Below, in pieces: positions 17,501 to 26,006 of a stretch of DNA of 64,000 nt. How positions within the stretch are numbered: the stretch's first letter is position 1; every line of letters starts with the position of its first letter. Source of the DNA: Bacteroidota bacterium (GTDB lineage Bacteria; Bacteroidota; Bacteroidia; Chitinophagales; Chitinophagaceae); NCBI GenBank assembly GCA_018266555.1, contig JAFEAF010000011.1:1-64000 (forward strand), in the 5' to 3' direction. Position numbers and translations under genes: made by a program. Below the pieces are notes generated by a model that worked only from the letters and a program-made list of their open reading frames with translations, was not told the DNA's origin and did no database searches.

Positions 17501-20500
17501 TTATTTTTCTTTTATCACCAACAACCATCCTTTTCCCTTTTGCATTTCGATTGGGTCGTTCAAGCCAAAGTTATGAGCCGGTTGAAAGTTTTTAATTCCA
17601 GGTGCCGTTATTGTCGCTTTTGAAATATCAATTCCCAATTTCTTCCAGTCAATCACTAAATGAATATTGACTGTTGTATCTGCCCAACTCGCAATAGAGA
17701 TCAATGCCGCTCCATTTTTCTTATATACTGTTGCCAAAACATTTTTATTATCGGTTTTTACCGGGCAATTTTCACTCCAATAACCAATCATCTCTGTTCC
17801 TTTCATTCCAAATTCATTCCATGCTTTCCATATCGGCCGTGGATCGGCATCTTCTGTCCAGGGATAACGATTAGTCATTCCATAAATCATTCCCCGCCAG
17901 GGATTGCCTCCGTTTTGCAACATCTCACCCATTAATCCGAATGGAATGCCGCTTATCTCCGTAAGAAAATAATCCGGGCCGTTATGTTCATAATCAAAAT
18001 ATTCTCCAAACCAAAGGCGATTGAGATAAGGGAAATGCTCCATATACAAATTGGCGCTGTTATTAAATCCGTCATTTTTGTTATACTGATTGGCGGAATG
18101 TAAATCAACAATTCCGGGATGCCCATTTTGTGTTAGCACTCTTTTGATGCGTTTCATGGTCACCCTGTCAAAGGCAACATCATCAAGGTAAATACCATCA
18201 ATACCTACATGATTCACCAGCCAGTTCATTCCTTCCACATAATAATTATGCCAGCGATTCTCTCCACTATTGACCAACGCCGCATCTTTTATTTCGGGAA
18301 CAAACCAACCTGCGAGATAATCATCACCAACATGCTCCTGCAACCAACTGAACCCACCACCCTTTCCGGGAGAATAAATCTCATGCCCCAGGCTTCTTAT
18401 AGCGAACAATTCATAAGCCCGGTCAGAAAGTTCACGTATGGTGTTATAAATTTTCACTTTCAAACCAAGCTGATGCGCTTCATCAATGTATGCTTTCATT
18501 TTTTTCCATTCGATAAAAGGATAGTTGATCCATGGATTAATGGGCGTAGCATGGTGAATGTTTATCACCGTTGCCCCGGAGGCTTTAATAGTATCCAGGT
18601 CATCATACTTATGGTAAAAACGGGTGGCCCATTGAAAATCGGTATTAATAGTATGGAAAGGCGTGATGAGTAAATTAAAATTATAATAAAGCGTCTCTCC
18701 TTTTTTCATCATCCTGCTACCACTGTATGCATTTACCAAAACCGCTTTACCCTTTTGAAAAATATCAATACCTCCTTTATTATCATTGCCCCATGATGTG
18801 GGCAGCAACAATGGTTTTTGCAAATAAAAATTAGTATTAAGCGGACGGATATAGTTTTCATCACGCAAAGAAAATTGAAGACCCGCATTTACATTTCCGA
18901 TCCATGCGCCATCCTGGTTTTTATGTGCTACATCCCATTTCCAATGAATGGAATCAGGACGGTTACCACCTTTCAATCCCAACCCCATAAAATACTTTGC
19001 AGACTCCGGCTGCATTGGTAAATGAAATTCAATTCCATCCAATGAAATATCCTGCAATGCAGTGACCTTAACTTTATACGACATAAAACCGTCAAACTCC
19101 AACGACCCATCCACTTCCATTTGCAATGATTCGGAAGTGTTGATCGCCTTCCAGGTTACTGTACCGGGATCCTTTTTTGTGAATATAAGTCCTTTGCTTT
19201 TCCAATGCAATGTTTCATTTCCTGCTGAGTGATCAAAATGAAAATGGAGCGGTTCAGTAAATAAATTATTTGGTTTAGTGGAAACAGATGTCATCTCCGG
19301 CGTAAAGAAAGTTTGTATCTGTGCCGGGAATCCATCATTTCTTAAAATCACCTTTCTACCCAGCAATGAGATAACAGAATCCTTTACTTTCAACGCTGTG
19401 TATGGAGGGATCACCGTATTCTCTTGCGCCATTTTTGAATCAAGCCATTTCAGTCTTGTCATTTTTTGAAGTTTGCTGATTCCTTTGTCATTGGCTATTT
19501 CATTTTTCACAAAAAGGTTAATAGTAATTTCCTTTGCTGAACTTCCCTTAGCTTGTACTATTGCTTTGCCTGAGTAAAGACCTGGCACCAATTTCTCAGG
19601 CACATCAATCTCACACCACATCGCTTGCACTTCCTCCTTTTTTACATCAACCGTTGTATGAAAAAGAGATCCGTCATAGTTTATTCCGTCTGTGTTAAAA
19701 CAGGAAATGTTTTTGGAAGAGATAATTTTTCCGACAGTGTTTTTCAGGTCAGAGAATTTTACATGAACATCTTCCAGGTCCTTTAATGCATACACTCCTA
19801 ATTGAAAAGTGAAATTTTCATTTCGCTTTGCGGTATCGGTAAAACTGTTTAGCAAACCTTTCTTTATCCATCGTTCAGGCAAATCATACTTCATCCGTAT
19901 AGAATGTAACCGGTCTTCAGGAAAAACAAGAAAGTCCGTTTGACTATTTTCACCAGTCAGTTTTTTCATTTCCCCGGCAGTGGCTATAAACTCCATTGGG
20001 TAAAAACTGTTGAATGCATTGATGGATTGATATTCGGTTGCCTGTGCCAGTGCAAATTTGTTTTCATTACGAACGCTGTTCAACCATTCACCAGAAGCTG
20101 TTGAATCCGGTTTCAGGTAAACACCTTTTGGATAATTGGATCGTCCTTCATTTTTGTATGGCATGTAATACACATAATAAGTACCGGCGCCTGAAACAGG
20201 TTCAAAATAAATTTCACCGCATTCTCTGTGCATGTCCTTAGTAAATACATTCATCACCCGTTTTCCCGTAGCTGCATCCGCTAAAATGATTTTTTTTAAT
20301 TCAGGATGAAAATCCCTTCTGCGCCAGGGTATGATAACATGAGCAATCTTATTATTTTTTTGAAATTCAGATTGCGAAAGCTGAACGATAAACCGGTGAT
20401 TGCCCAAAGAATCAGCATCCCAGGAATTATTGCCGTCAGAATATTTTAATTGTTGCGCATGGATACCTGGTGTATTGAACAAAACAACTACAGATATCAA

Positions 20501-20533
20501 AAAACACTTAATGCACTTAAGTTTCGCTATCAT
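17501..20533 (-). CDS. Secreted glycoside-hydrolase-like protein (DUF6067/DUF4091-like)
   Basis: 1010 residues with a signal peptide (about 1-26, ending GIHAQ). Beta-rich N-terminal modules (about 30-620) are followed by a TIM-barrel-like segment (about 625-960) with INIHHATPINPWINYPF, HVGIDGIYLDDVAFDR and YFLTEISGIPFGLMGE; the adjacent Asp pair in YLDD is a possible catalytic site. It resembles proteins annotated as glycoside-hydrolase-domain DUF6067. Its position downstream of the GH20 and DUF3472 genes, with 17 bp to the latter, suggests a part in glycan breakdown. Substrate not known; family assignment moderate. Confidence 0.65.
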   Translation of the reverse strand: MIAKLKCIKCFLISVVVLFNTPGIHAQQLKYSDGNNSWDADSLGNHRFIVQLSQSEFQKNNKIAHVIIPWRRRDFHPELKKIILADAATGKRVMNVFTKDMHRECGEIYFEPVSGAGTYYVYYMPYKNEGRSNYPKGVYLKPDSTASGEWLNSVRNENKFALAQATEYQSINAFNSFYPMEFIATAGEMKKLTGENSQTDFLVFPEDRLHSIRMKYDLPERWIKKGLLNSFTDTAKRNENFTFQLGVYALKDLEDVHVKFSDLKNTVGKIISSKNISCFNTDGINYDGSLFHTTVDVKKEEVQAMWCEIDVPEKLVPGLYSGKAIVQAKGSSAKEITINLFVKNEIANDKGISKLQKMTRLKWLDSKMAQENTVIPPYTALKVKDSVISLLGRKVILRNDGFPAQIQTFFTPEMTSVSTKPNNLFTEPLHFHFDHSAGNETLHWKSKGLIFTKKDPGTVTWKAINTSESLQMEVDGSLEFDGFMSYKVKVTALQDISLDGIEFHLPMQPESAKYFMGLGLKGGNRPDSIHWKWDVAHKNQDGAWIGNVNAGLQFSLRDENYIRPLNTNFYLQKPLLLPTSWGNDNKGGIDIFQKGKAVLVNAYSGSRMMKKGETLYYNFNLLITPFHTINTDFQWATRFYHKYDDLDTIKASGATVINIHHATPINPWINYPFIEWKKMKAYIDEAHQLGLKVKIYNTIRELSDRAYELFAIRSLGHEIYSPGKGGGFSWLQEHVGDDYLAGWFVPEIKDAALVNSGENRWHNYYVEGMNWLVNHVGIDGIYLDDVAFDRVTMKRIKRVLTQNGHPGIVDLHSANQYNKNDGFNNSANLYMEHFPYLNRLWFGEYFDYEHNGPDYFLTEISGIPFGLMGEMLQNGGNPWRGMIYGMTNRYPWTEDADPRPIWKAWNEFGMKGTEMIGYWSENCPVKTDNKNVLATVYKKNGAALISIASWADTTVNIHLVIDWKKLGIDISKATITAPGIKNFQPAHNFGLNDPIEMQKGKGWLLVIKEK

Positions 20534-20550
20534 GAATTAGATTTTTGTTT

Positions 20551-21885
20551 TTATTCCAATGAACTAAAGTCAATAGATGGTGGAGTTGATGAAGTCTTAT
20601 GAACAAACGGTGTTCTCAACTTTGTGTTATCATTAAAAAAGCCACAGTTACGCAGAAAAAATTTATTATCCTCCACTCCACCGCCGTAATCCATGCGGTA
20701 CCCTTTCTGCGCCGTAGCATCACCGGTAAAAAACATTTTTGTAATGGGCATCCAATCTCCCTTGCTGCTACGCACCCACTGATTTCCATAATATGCTTTA
20801 CGGGTAATATATCCTGTTGATGGTTCAAAATTTTCAAGAAAAGAATGCAGGTGTTTTAAATATGTATGTGTTACCGGGCGACTGAACCCGGCTATCAGAT
20901 TCCATTTTTTTGTTTCAGGTGTAAAAAAATAAGCAGTGAAAATTGTATGATCGTTCTCTGAAAGTTGCGCATGCAATAAAAAACCATAGGTAACTCCTGC
21001 TTTCCAGTTATAATTCAGATAACTCTGCCCACCGGCTCCTTCATTTCCAAATTCACCTGCATGAACATCTTTACCCCTCTTAATCAAAATAATTTTTTTG
21101 TCTTCTGGGATGTTTTTTGGATCGTCTGTCTGAAAAGGGCTCCACACTGAAAAAAGAATTCTTCTTTCTGTAGAAGAATTAACCTGCATTCCGAAATAGC
21201 CTTCTTTAAAGCCATCTGCCATAAAATAAGAACCGATCACATCATTGCCTTCAGGTACGGTGATTTCGTTATAAAACCATTCCGCATCATTCCCGGATTC
21301 CGCAGTATCATAATTAATATGCACCGAAGGCCCACGCCTGCCCCAATAAAAATAATTTCCCTCATCATTTTTTACATAAGCTGTATTTGAATCTACTGCC
21401 GAACCTGAAATTTGTAATTCTCTCACATTGGCAAAATATTTTCCGGTTCTTTTTAATCCCTTCATATCAATCTTGATATACCCGGGATCCGGTATATTCC
21501 AACTGCCTAAAAAATACTCCCGGTTTTCTTTTCCACTTACAGATATTTCTTTTGGAATATTATTTACGATACATTCAATAACGCTCTCTCCATCAGGGAC
21601 GTTGAGCAATGCATATAAATATAAATCCCCGGCCTTTTCTATCTTAAAATAAGTACTGAAAACTGCTTCAGGGTTTTTCCAATTGCTCCAACCATTTTCG
21701 GTAACCTTTTCATTTCCTCCAACTGCTTTTACTGTCACCCAGGAATTACCGCCTATTGGCACAACCAGTTTTATTGTATCTGATAGAGCTTTGATTTGAC
21801 CCGTCTGTGAAATATTTTTTTGCAAATCTGTCAAATAAAAAAAGCATAAAGCATAGAGAGAAAATATCACCGGCTTATTTAGCAT
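20551..21885 (-). CDS. Secreted DUF5077/DUF3472 protein
   Basis: 444 residues with a signal peptide (about 1-28). The N-terminal part (about 40-165, GGNSWVTVKAVGG to ISVSGKEN) fits the DUF5077 beta-sandwich. The C-terminal part fits DUF3472: ILFSVWSPFQTDDP, GGQSYLNYNWKAGVTYGFLLHAQ, MDYGGGVEDNKFFLRNCGFF. Both domains are of unknown function and are found in polysaccharide-utilization loci. It sits between the GH20 gene (39 bp) and the GH-like gene (17 bp), so the three likely form one transcript. Confidence 0.8.
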   Translation of the reverse strand: MLNKPVIFSLYALCFFYLTDLQKNISQTGQIKALSDTIKLVVPIGGNSWVTVKAVGGNEKVTENGWSNWKNPEAVFSTYFKIEKAGDLYLYALLNVPDGESVIECIVNNIPKEISVSGKENREYFLGSWNIPDPGYIKIDMKGLKRTGKYFANVRELQISGSAVDSNTAYVKNDEGNYFYWGRRGPSVHINYDTAESGNDAEWFYNEITVPEGNDVIGSYFMADGFKEGYFGMQVNSSTERRILFSVWSPFQTDDPKNIPEDKKIILIKRGKDVHAGEFGNEGAGGQSYLNYNWKAGVTYGFLLHAQLSENDHTIFTAYFFTPETKKWNLIAGFSRPVTHTYLKHLHSFLENFEPSTGYITRKAYYGNQWVRSSKGDWMPITKMFFTGDATAQKGYRMDYGGGVEDNKFFLRNCGFFNDNTKLRTPFVHKTSSTPPSIDFSSLE

Positions 21886-21924
21886 GACGTGATTTTTAAA
21901 AAAAAGAATCTATGGTATTTAAAT

Positions 21925-24612
21925 TTAATCTGCATCCAATGGTACAAAGGTAAACATCCACTTAACAGGATTCTGCCAATCCTTTCCTTTAAAACTTCCT
22001 ACCGGGGCTTTAATTTTAACAGAATTCCATCCCTGGTGTAAAAATATTTTTGAAGGCTTCCTGTATTCGTAGCCTTCATCTGTTAACGGTATCTCTGAAT
22101 CTCCTTTTTGTCCAGCCCGCTTCCATTGCGGAGTTGCAATTAGTTTATCATTCACCCAAACTTCACTCCCTTTATTATCCCAGGCATTCAATGGAGGTGA
22201 ATCGGTAGCCGGCGAACGGGAAATATTATTAAACCCAATCCAAAATTTTTTTTCCGCATCTTCATTACTCCAGATTTTCGTAGTGGCATACCATGTTGTA
22301 TTTTCTTTGGGATCCTCAATAGCTCCTTTTATCAATGGAGCCCACCAATGGCGCAGAACAATAGTACCCCCGGTAACCTGCTTATAAACTTTTGCGGTTG
22401 TTTCATCCCATACCTTCGTTTCAGGTATAAATGTTTTGGTCAACTCACCATTATTATTATAGGGCCCATATAAATTCCATTTACTATTTGATTGCTTTAC
22501 GTATGGAAATGATTTATTTTTAAAATAGAGTGTTTTTTGGTCCAGCAAACGATCTTCAAAATCTTTAAATGCATAGACATCTCCATCACTGATATTGGCA
22601 ATCCATCCTTTTTCTCCGCCACCACGCCAGCTTCTTTCTGCAAAAGCAAGTATGGCAGGATAAACGGGGTTCATTTTCAAAATATCATTTTCATTAGCCA
22701 CTGCCCTGTCGTGCCACATACAAATCTCAGCTCCTAATAATGAAGCATCCCCTTTCGGTTTATCACCAATTTCCCTGTTAAATATTGTAACCACAGCTTC
22801 CAGCGGATCCATGTGATTGAGATAAAGATGCCGGGAGTCTATTAATTGAATGTCGCTGTTTGATGAAAGATGCGCATTATCATCCATCCATAATTGCCGA
22901 ATGGTATTGCCCGTATAATTCCCACCGGGTTGCCAGCCGATTACTTTTTTCCCGAAACTTTGAATCCACGCTGTTATTTCCGGAATAAATTTTTTATCCG
23001 TGATATTTACTTCATCGGCTCCAATATGTATGTATGTAATATCGTATGCGGTACAAATTTCTTTTAATATATTTTTTAAATAAATCAATCCCGAATCGCT
23101 TTGCATTTCCGTTTTCATTGCTCTTGTAAAAGCCGCACTATGCCCAGGCATGTCAATTTCCGGAACAAACAGGATATGTCTTTCTTTACAATAAGCAATT
23201 AATTCTTTTATTTCATCCACAGAATAATATTCTCCTTTGTTGCGTAACATATTTTCTGGAGCTGTCAGTTGCGGGTATTGTTTTATTGCAAACCGCCAGG
23301 CGATATCTTCTGTGGCATGAAAATGAAATACATTCAGTTTGTATTCACTCATTACATTTATCTGCTGCTTCAATAATGGAATGGACATATAATTCCGTCC
23401 TACATCTATCATATATCCTCTCCATTCAAAAGCCGGTTGGTCAGTAATCTCGCAAGCGTCTACCATTACTCCGTCACGCATCAATTGTTTTAATGTCTGT
23501 ATCCCATTGAATATTCCATGAGTGGACTTTGCAGAAACAGTAATTCTTTTTTCTGTGACAAGTAACTTATAAGCTTCTTCAGAAATGGTATTTGTTTTGT
23601 CAACTTCCAATTCAATAACAGGCTCGTTATTGAATTCTTCATGTGCTATATCAATATGCCAGCCAAACTTTTTTAAGAAATTCTGCAGCTGTGTGGCCTC
23701 ATTCCGCAGGCTATCATCCGGGATGACAATAGCTTTGCAATTATATATTTTAAAAAGCCCGGCATTCCATTTCAACTGAACCGGCAAGGGAATCAGCGAA
23801 GGTTTTTCCCGAAGGCCATATACGTATGGAAAAACAAGATGCTTCCATAATAGATAGCCCTCGCCGTTTAAATGCAGCCCGTCATTGGTAAAATTTGCAT
23901 GGAGCCTGCCATCTAAATCAGAAAAAAAACTACTCAGGTCAATAAACGTGTAATGATGGATTGTGGCGCTTGATTTTAGCTTTTTATTGGTTTCATTTAT
24001 TTCTAAGGAGTTGCCGGTATGATCGGCAAATTTTCCATACACATTGTTTACCGGTAAAATGCTTTGTACAAATAAATTGGTTCCGGGAGATTGCTGATGT
24101 ACATAATCAGCTATGATTAAAATATTTTTTAGTATACTGTCAACAGAAATTTTTCTCGCTAAATCATTGGTGCCGATTAACAGGAAAACTTTTGCAGGAT
24201 GTCCTTTCGTAATTCCGTCCAGCCTGTGAATAACCCCAGCTGAAATATCTCCGCTGATGCCCCTGTTTTTTATCCGGCTGTCAGAAAATAATTCGCTCCA
24301 CTCTGCGCCATCAGTAATGCTGTTACCGAGAAAAATAATATCTTTTTTCGTTTGAGGTAAAGTGTTGAAATGAGAAACCCGTTGCCAATAGTAAGTAGGG
24401 AATATAGAATCAGGATACAACGGCAGTTGCAGGCGCAGCGTATCCCCAGGCTTATAAGTGTTTTTTAATAAATTTTCAAAGTGAAATACTGAAGATGCAG
24501 CCTTTGTTTCATTCGCAGCTCTTTTTGTATCCTCTGGGAGCCTCTCTGGCTTATCAGCAAAAGCAATAACAGATAAAAAGAGAAATGATATTAATAAAGT
24601 TTTACCTGTCAT
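21925..24612 (-). CDS. SGNH esterase - GH20 beta-N-acetylhexosaminidase fusion
   Basis: 895 residues from the ATG at 24612, which opens a clean signal peptide (MTGKTLLISFLFLSVIAFA). An in-frame ATG at 24660 would add 16 residues and spoil it. Domain 1 (about 75-265) is a GDSL/SGNH hydrolase: IIFLGNSITDG, GDISAG, LIGTNDLA, NDGLHLNGEGY. Domain 2 (about 275-390) is the GH20 N-terminal domain. Domain 3 (about 390-720) is the catalytic barrel with HIGADEV, the Asp-Glu pair for substrate-assisted catalysis. A beta-sandwich ends the protein. It probably removes terminal GlcNAc/GalNAc and an acyl group from glycans, perhaps O-acetyl groups on sialic acid. It belongs with the sialidase/nan genes. Confidence 0.9.
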   Translation of the reverse strand: MTGKTLLISFLFLSVIAFADKPERLPEDTKRAANETKAASSVFHFENLLKNTYKPGDTLRLQLPLYPDSIFPTYYWQRVSHFNTLPQTKKDIIFLGNSITDGAEWSELFSDSRIKNRGISGDISAGVIHRLDGITKGHPAKVFLLIGTNDLARKISVDSILKNILIIADYVHQQSPGTNLFVQSILPVNNVYGKFADHTGNSLEINETNKKLKSSATIHHYTFIDLSSFFSDLDGRLHANFTNDGLHLNGEGYLLWKHLVFPYVYGLREKPSLIPLPVQLKWNAGLFKIYNCKAIVIPDDSLRNEATQLQNFLKKFGWHIDIAHEEFNNEPVIELEVDKTNTISEEAYKLLVTEKRITVSAKSTHGIFNGIQTLKQLMRDGVMVDACEITDQPAFEWRGYMIDVGRNYMSIPLLKQQINVMSEYKLNVFHFHATEDIAWRFAIKQYPQLTAPENMLRNKGEYYSVDEIKELIAYCKERHILFVPEIDMPGHSAAFTRAMKTEMQSDSGLIYLKNILKEICTAYDITYIHIGADEVNITDKKFIPEITAWIQSFGKKVIGWQPGGNYTGNTIRQLWMDDNAHLSSNSDIQLIDSRHLYLNHMDPLEAVVTIFNREIGDKPKGDASLLGAEICMWHDRAVANENDILKMNPVYPAILAFAERSWRGGGEKGWIANISDGDVYAFKDFEDRLLDQKTLYFKNKSFPYVKQSNSKWNLYGPYNNNGELTKTFIPETKVWDETTAKVYKQVTGGTIVLRHWWAPLIKGAIEDPKENTTWYATTKIWSNEDAEKKFWIGFNNISRSPATDSPPLNAWDNKGSEVWVNDKLIATPQWKRAGQKGDSEIPLTDEGYEYRKPSKIFLHQGWNSVKIKAPVGSFKGKDWQNPVKWMFTFVPLDAD

Positions 24613-24684
24613 AGTACTTTTAATTAAGAAAATTGATTCTTCCCGGTGCAAAATTACCATTCATGCCTGAGGTTGCAATCGCTA

Positions 24685-25587
24685 TCAATCAAATAACACT
24701 TCACTCTTTTTTATATTCATTCTTGACAATAATAATCCCAAAATTACTAATGTAATGCCAGCTATAGTATAAAGGCTGATTACGTCATTCAGCAACCATG
24801 CAGCGATAATAAATCCATACAGGGGACATAAAAACAACCATAATCCGGCACGAATCGGGTTTAATTTCAATAGCCATAGCCAAAGTTGTACAGCAAAAAC
24901 AGAAACGAGAATAGCCAGCCATCCGGTAGATATCCAGAATTTTTCACTGAAATGATTGGAGTGTTTATCATAAAAAAGAAGTGCAACAGGCAAGAGAAAT
25001 AAACCGCCCAGCAATGTTTGCCAGCCATTAATAGTAAGGAGGGAAAGCCCCTCCCATGATTTGAATGAAAAATAAATGGCACCGATGGAATAAGAAAGCA
25101 TACTCAGAAATAAAACTAATAGACCTTCCACACTTACACTTGAATTTTTGAATAAAGGAAATGCGGCGCATATCACTCCTATGACACAAACGACAATCGA
25201 TAATATAATTGAAAAGTTAAGTTTCTTTTTTAAAAAGAATACAGAAAGGAAGCTCATGATAACCGGGTTGGCAGCCACTGCCAGTGCACCAATCCCTGCT
25301 GTGATTTTTTGCATGGCAAAAACATACAATCCCAGGTAAACACTGATATTCAGAAAACCATAAACCGCTAATTGTTTCCATTCCTTTTTTGCCGGCAACC
25401 GATGCCTGAAAATAAAATGAGCTACCAATAACATGATACATGAGGCAAGGGCAAAGCGCATTTCGGCGATAATTAGGGGTTGGGCAACCGTAAGGCCAAT
25501 TTTGGTTGCCGTAGAAGCAGAAGCCCAAAGAATGGCAAACAAAGTTCCCGCAATAAACCAAGACAGGTTTTTATTCAAGTGCTGCAT
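24685..25587 (-). CDS. EamA/DMT-family transporter
   Basis: 300 residues with ten predicted membrane segments in two EamA repeats (about 10-135 and 150-290). Motifs are typical of the family: WASASTATKIGL at the start, a GALAVAANPVIMSF helix, and WLLNDVISLYTIAGITLVILGLLLS near the end. It exports or imports small metabolites across the inner membrane; substrate unknown. It lies inside the sialoglycan locus, 72 bp upstream of the GH20 fusion gene on the same strand, so a link to sugar or amino-sugar products is possible but unproven. Confidence 0.9.
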   Translation of the reverse strand: MQHLNKNLSWFIAGTLFAILWASASTATKIGLTVAQPLIIAEMRFALASCIMLLVAHFIFRHRLPAKKEWKQLAVYGFLNISVYLGLYVFAMQKITAGIGALAVAANPVIMSFLSVFFLKKKLNFSIILSIVVCVIGVICAAFPLFKNSSVSVEGLLVLFLSMLSYSIGAIYFSFKSWEGLSLLTINGWQTLLGGLFLLPVALLFYDKHSNHFSEKFWISTGWLAILVSVFAVQLWLWLLKLNPIRAGLWLFLCPLYGFIIAAWLLNDVISLYTIAGITLVILGLLLSRMNIKKSEVLFD

Positions 25588-25657
25588 TTATAATTGCAAA
25601 AATGTTATTCATTTAGTTAAGATATTCATTAAGTACTTATAAACAACAACAATCTTG

Positions 25658-25850
25658 TCACAATGATGCAAACCAAACAACCCCCTGTATTTTTATCATG
25701 AATAAGTTTGTAAACATAACCATGAGTTTGCTGGCGCCATTGAACATATTTTTCATTCCCTTCATTAAACCGGCAAGTAAAGTTGCATTTACTGCTTCTT
25801 CTGGTGTCCACGAAAACTTCATTTCACAACTAAATTCCAATACAGGTTTA
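25658..25850 (-). pseudogene. Remnant of a second N-acylglucosamine 2-epimerase gene
   Basis: Read with at least one frameshift, this stretch gives KPVLEFSCEMKFSWTPEE, then ATLLAGLMKG, then NEKYVQWRQQTHGYVYKLIH. It aligns with KPVQEYWQDMKFWWPHNE, ATLLAYLMTG and NEKYAEWHKMVHDYSYKHFH of the intact epimerase at 28935-30116. A second shift gives VVWFASL against EWYGYL. About 60 codons remain from the C-terminal part. It lies just past the first sialidase gene. Confidence 0.75.
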
Positions 25851-26006
25851 TAATTTATCTGACCGAAAGATTACAGACCGCACTGTATTTCATCCCACAC
25901 CCGATTGCAGATGCAACAGCGCATCATACAACCCAATTCAATCAAGGCTTACATTATTTACCATACCACAAAAAATCACAAATCCGTACACTTCATTTTT
26001 TATATT
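25851..26006. other. Intergenic remainder between the epimerase remnant and sialidase
   Basis: Nothing recognisable beyond possible highly decayed epimerase sequence; no ORF or clear terminator. Confidence 0.3.

Noticed and set aside
24613-24660. Earlier ATG for the esterase-GH20 fusion
   Set aside because: It would place 16 charged and mixed residues before an otherwise ideal signal peptide.
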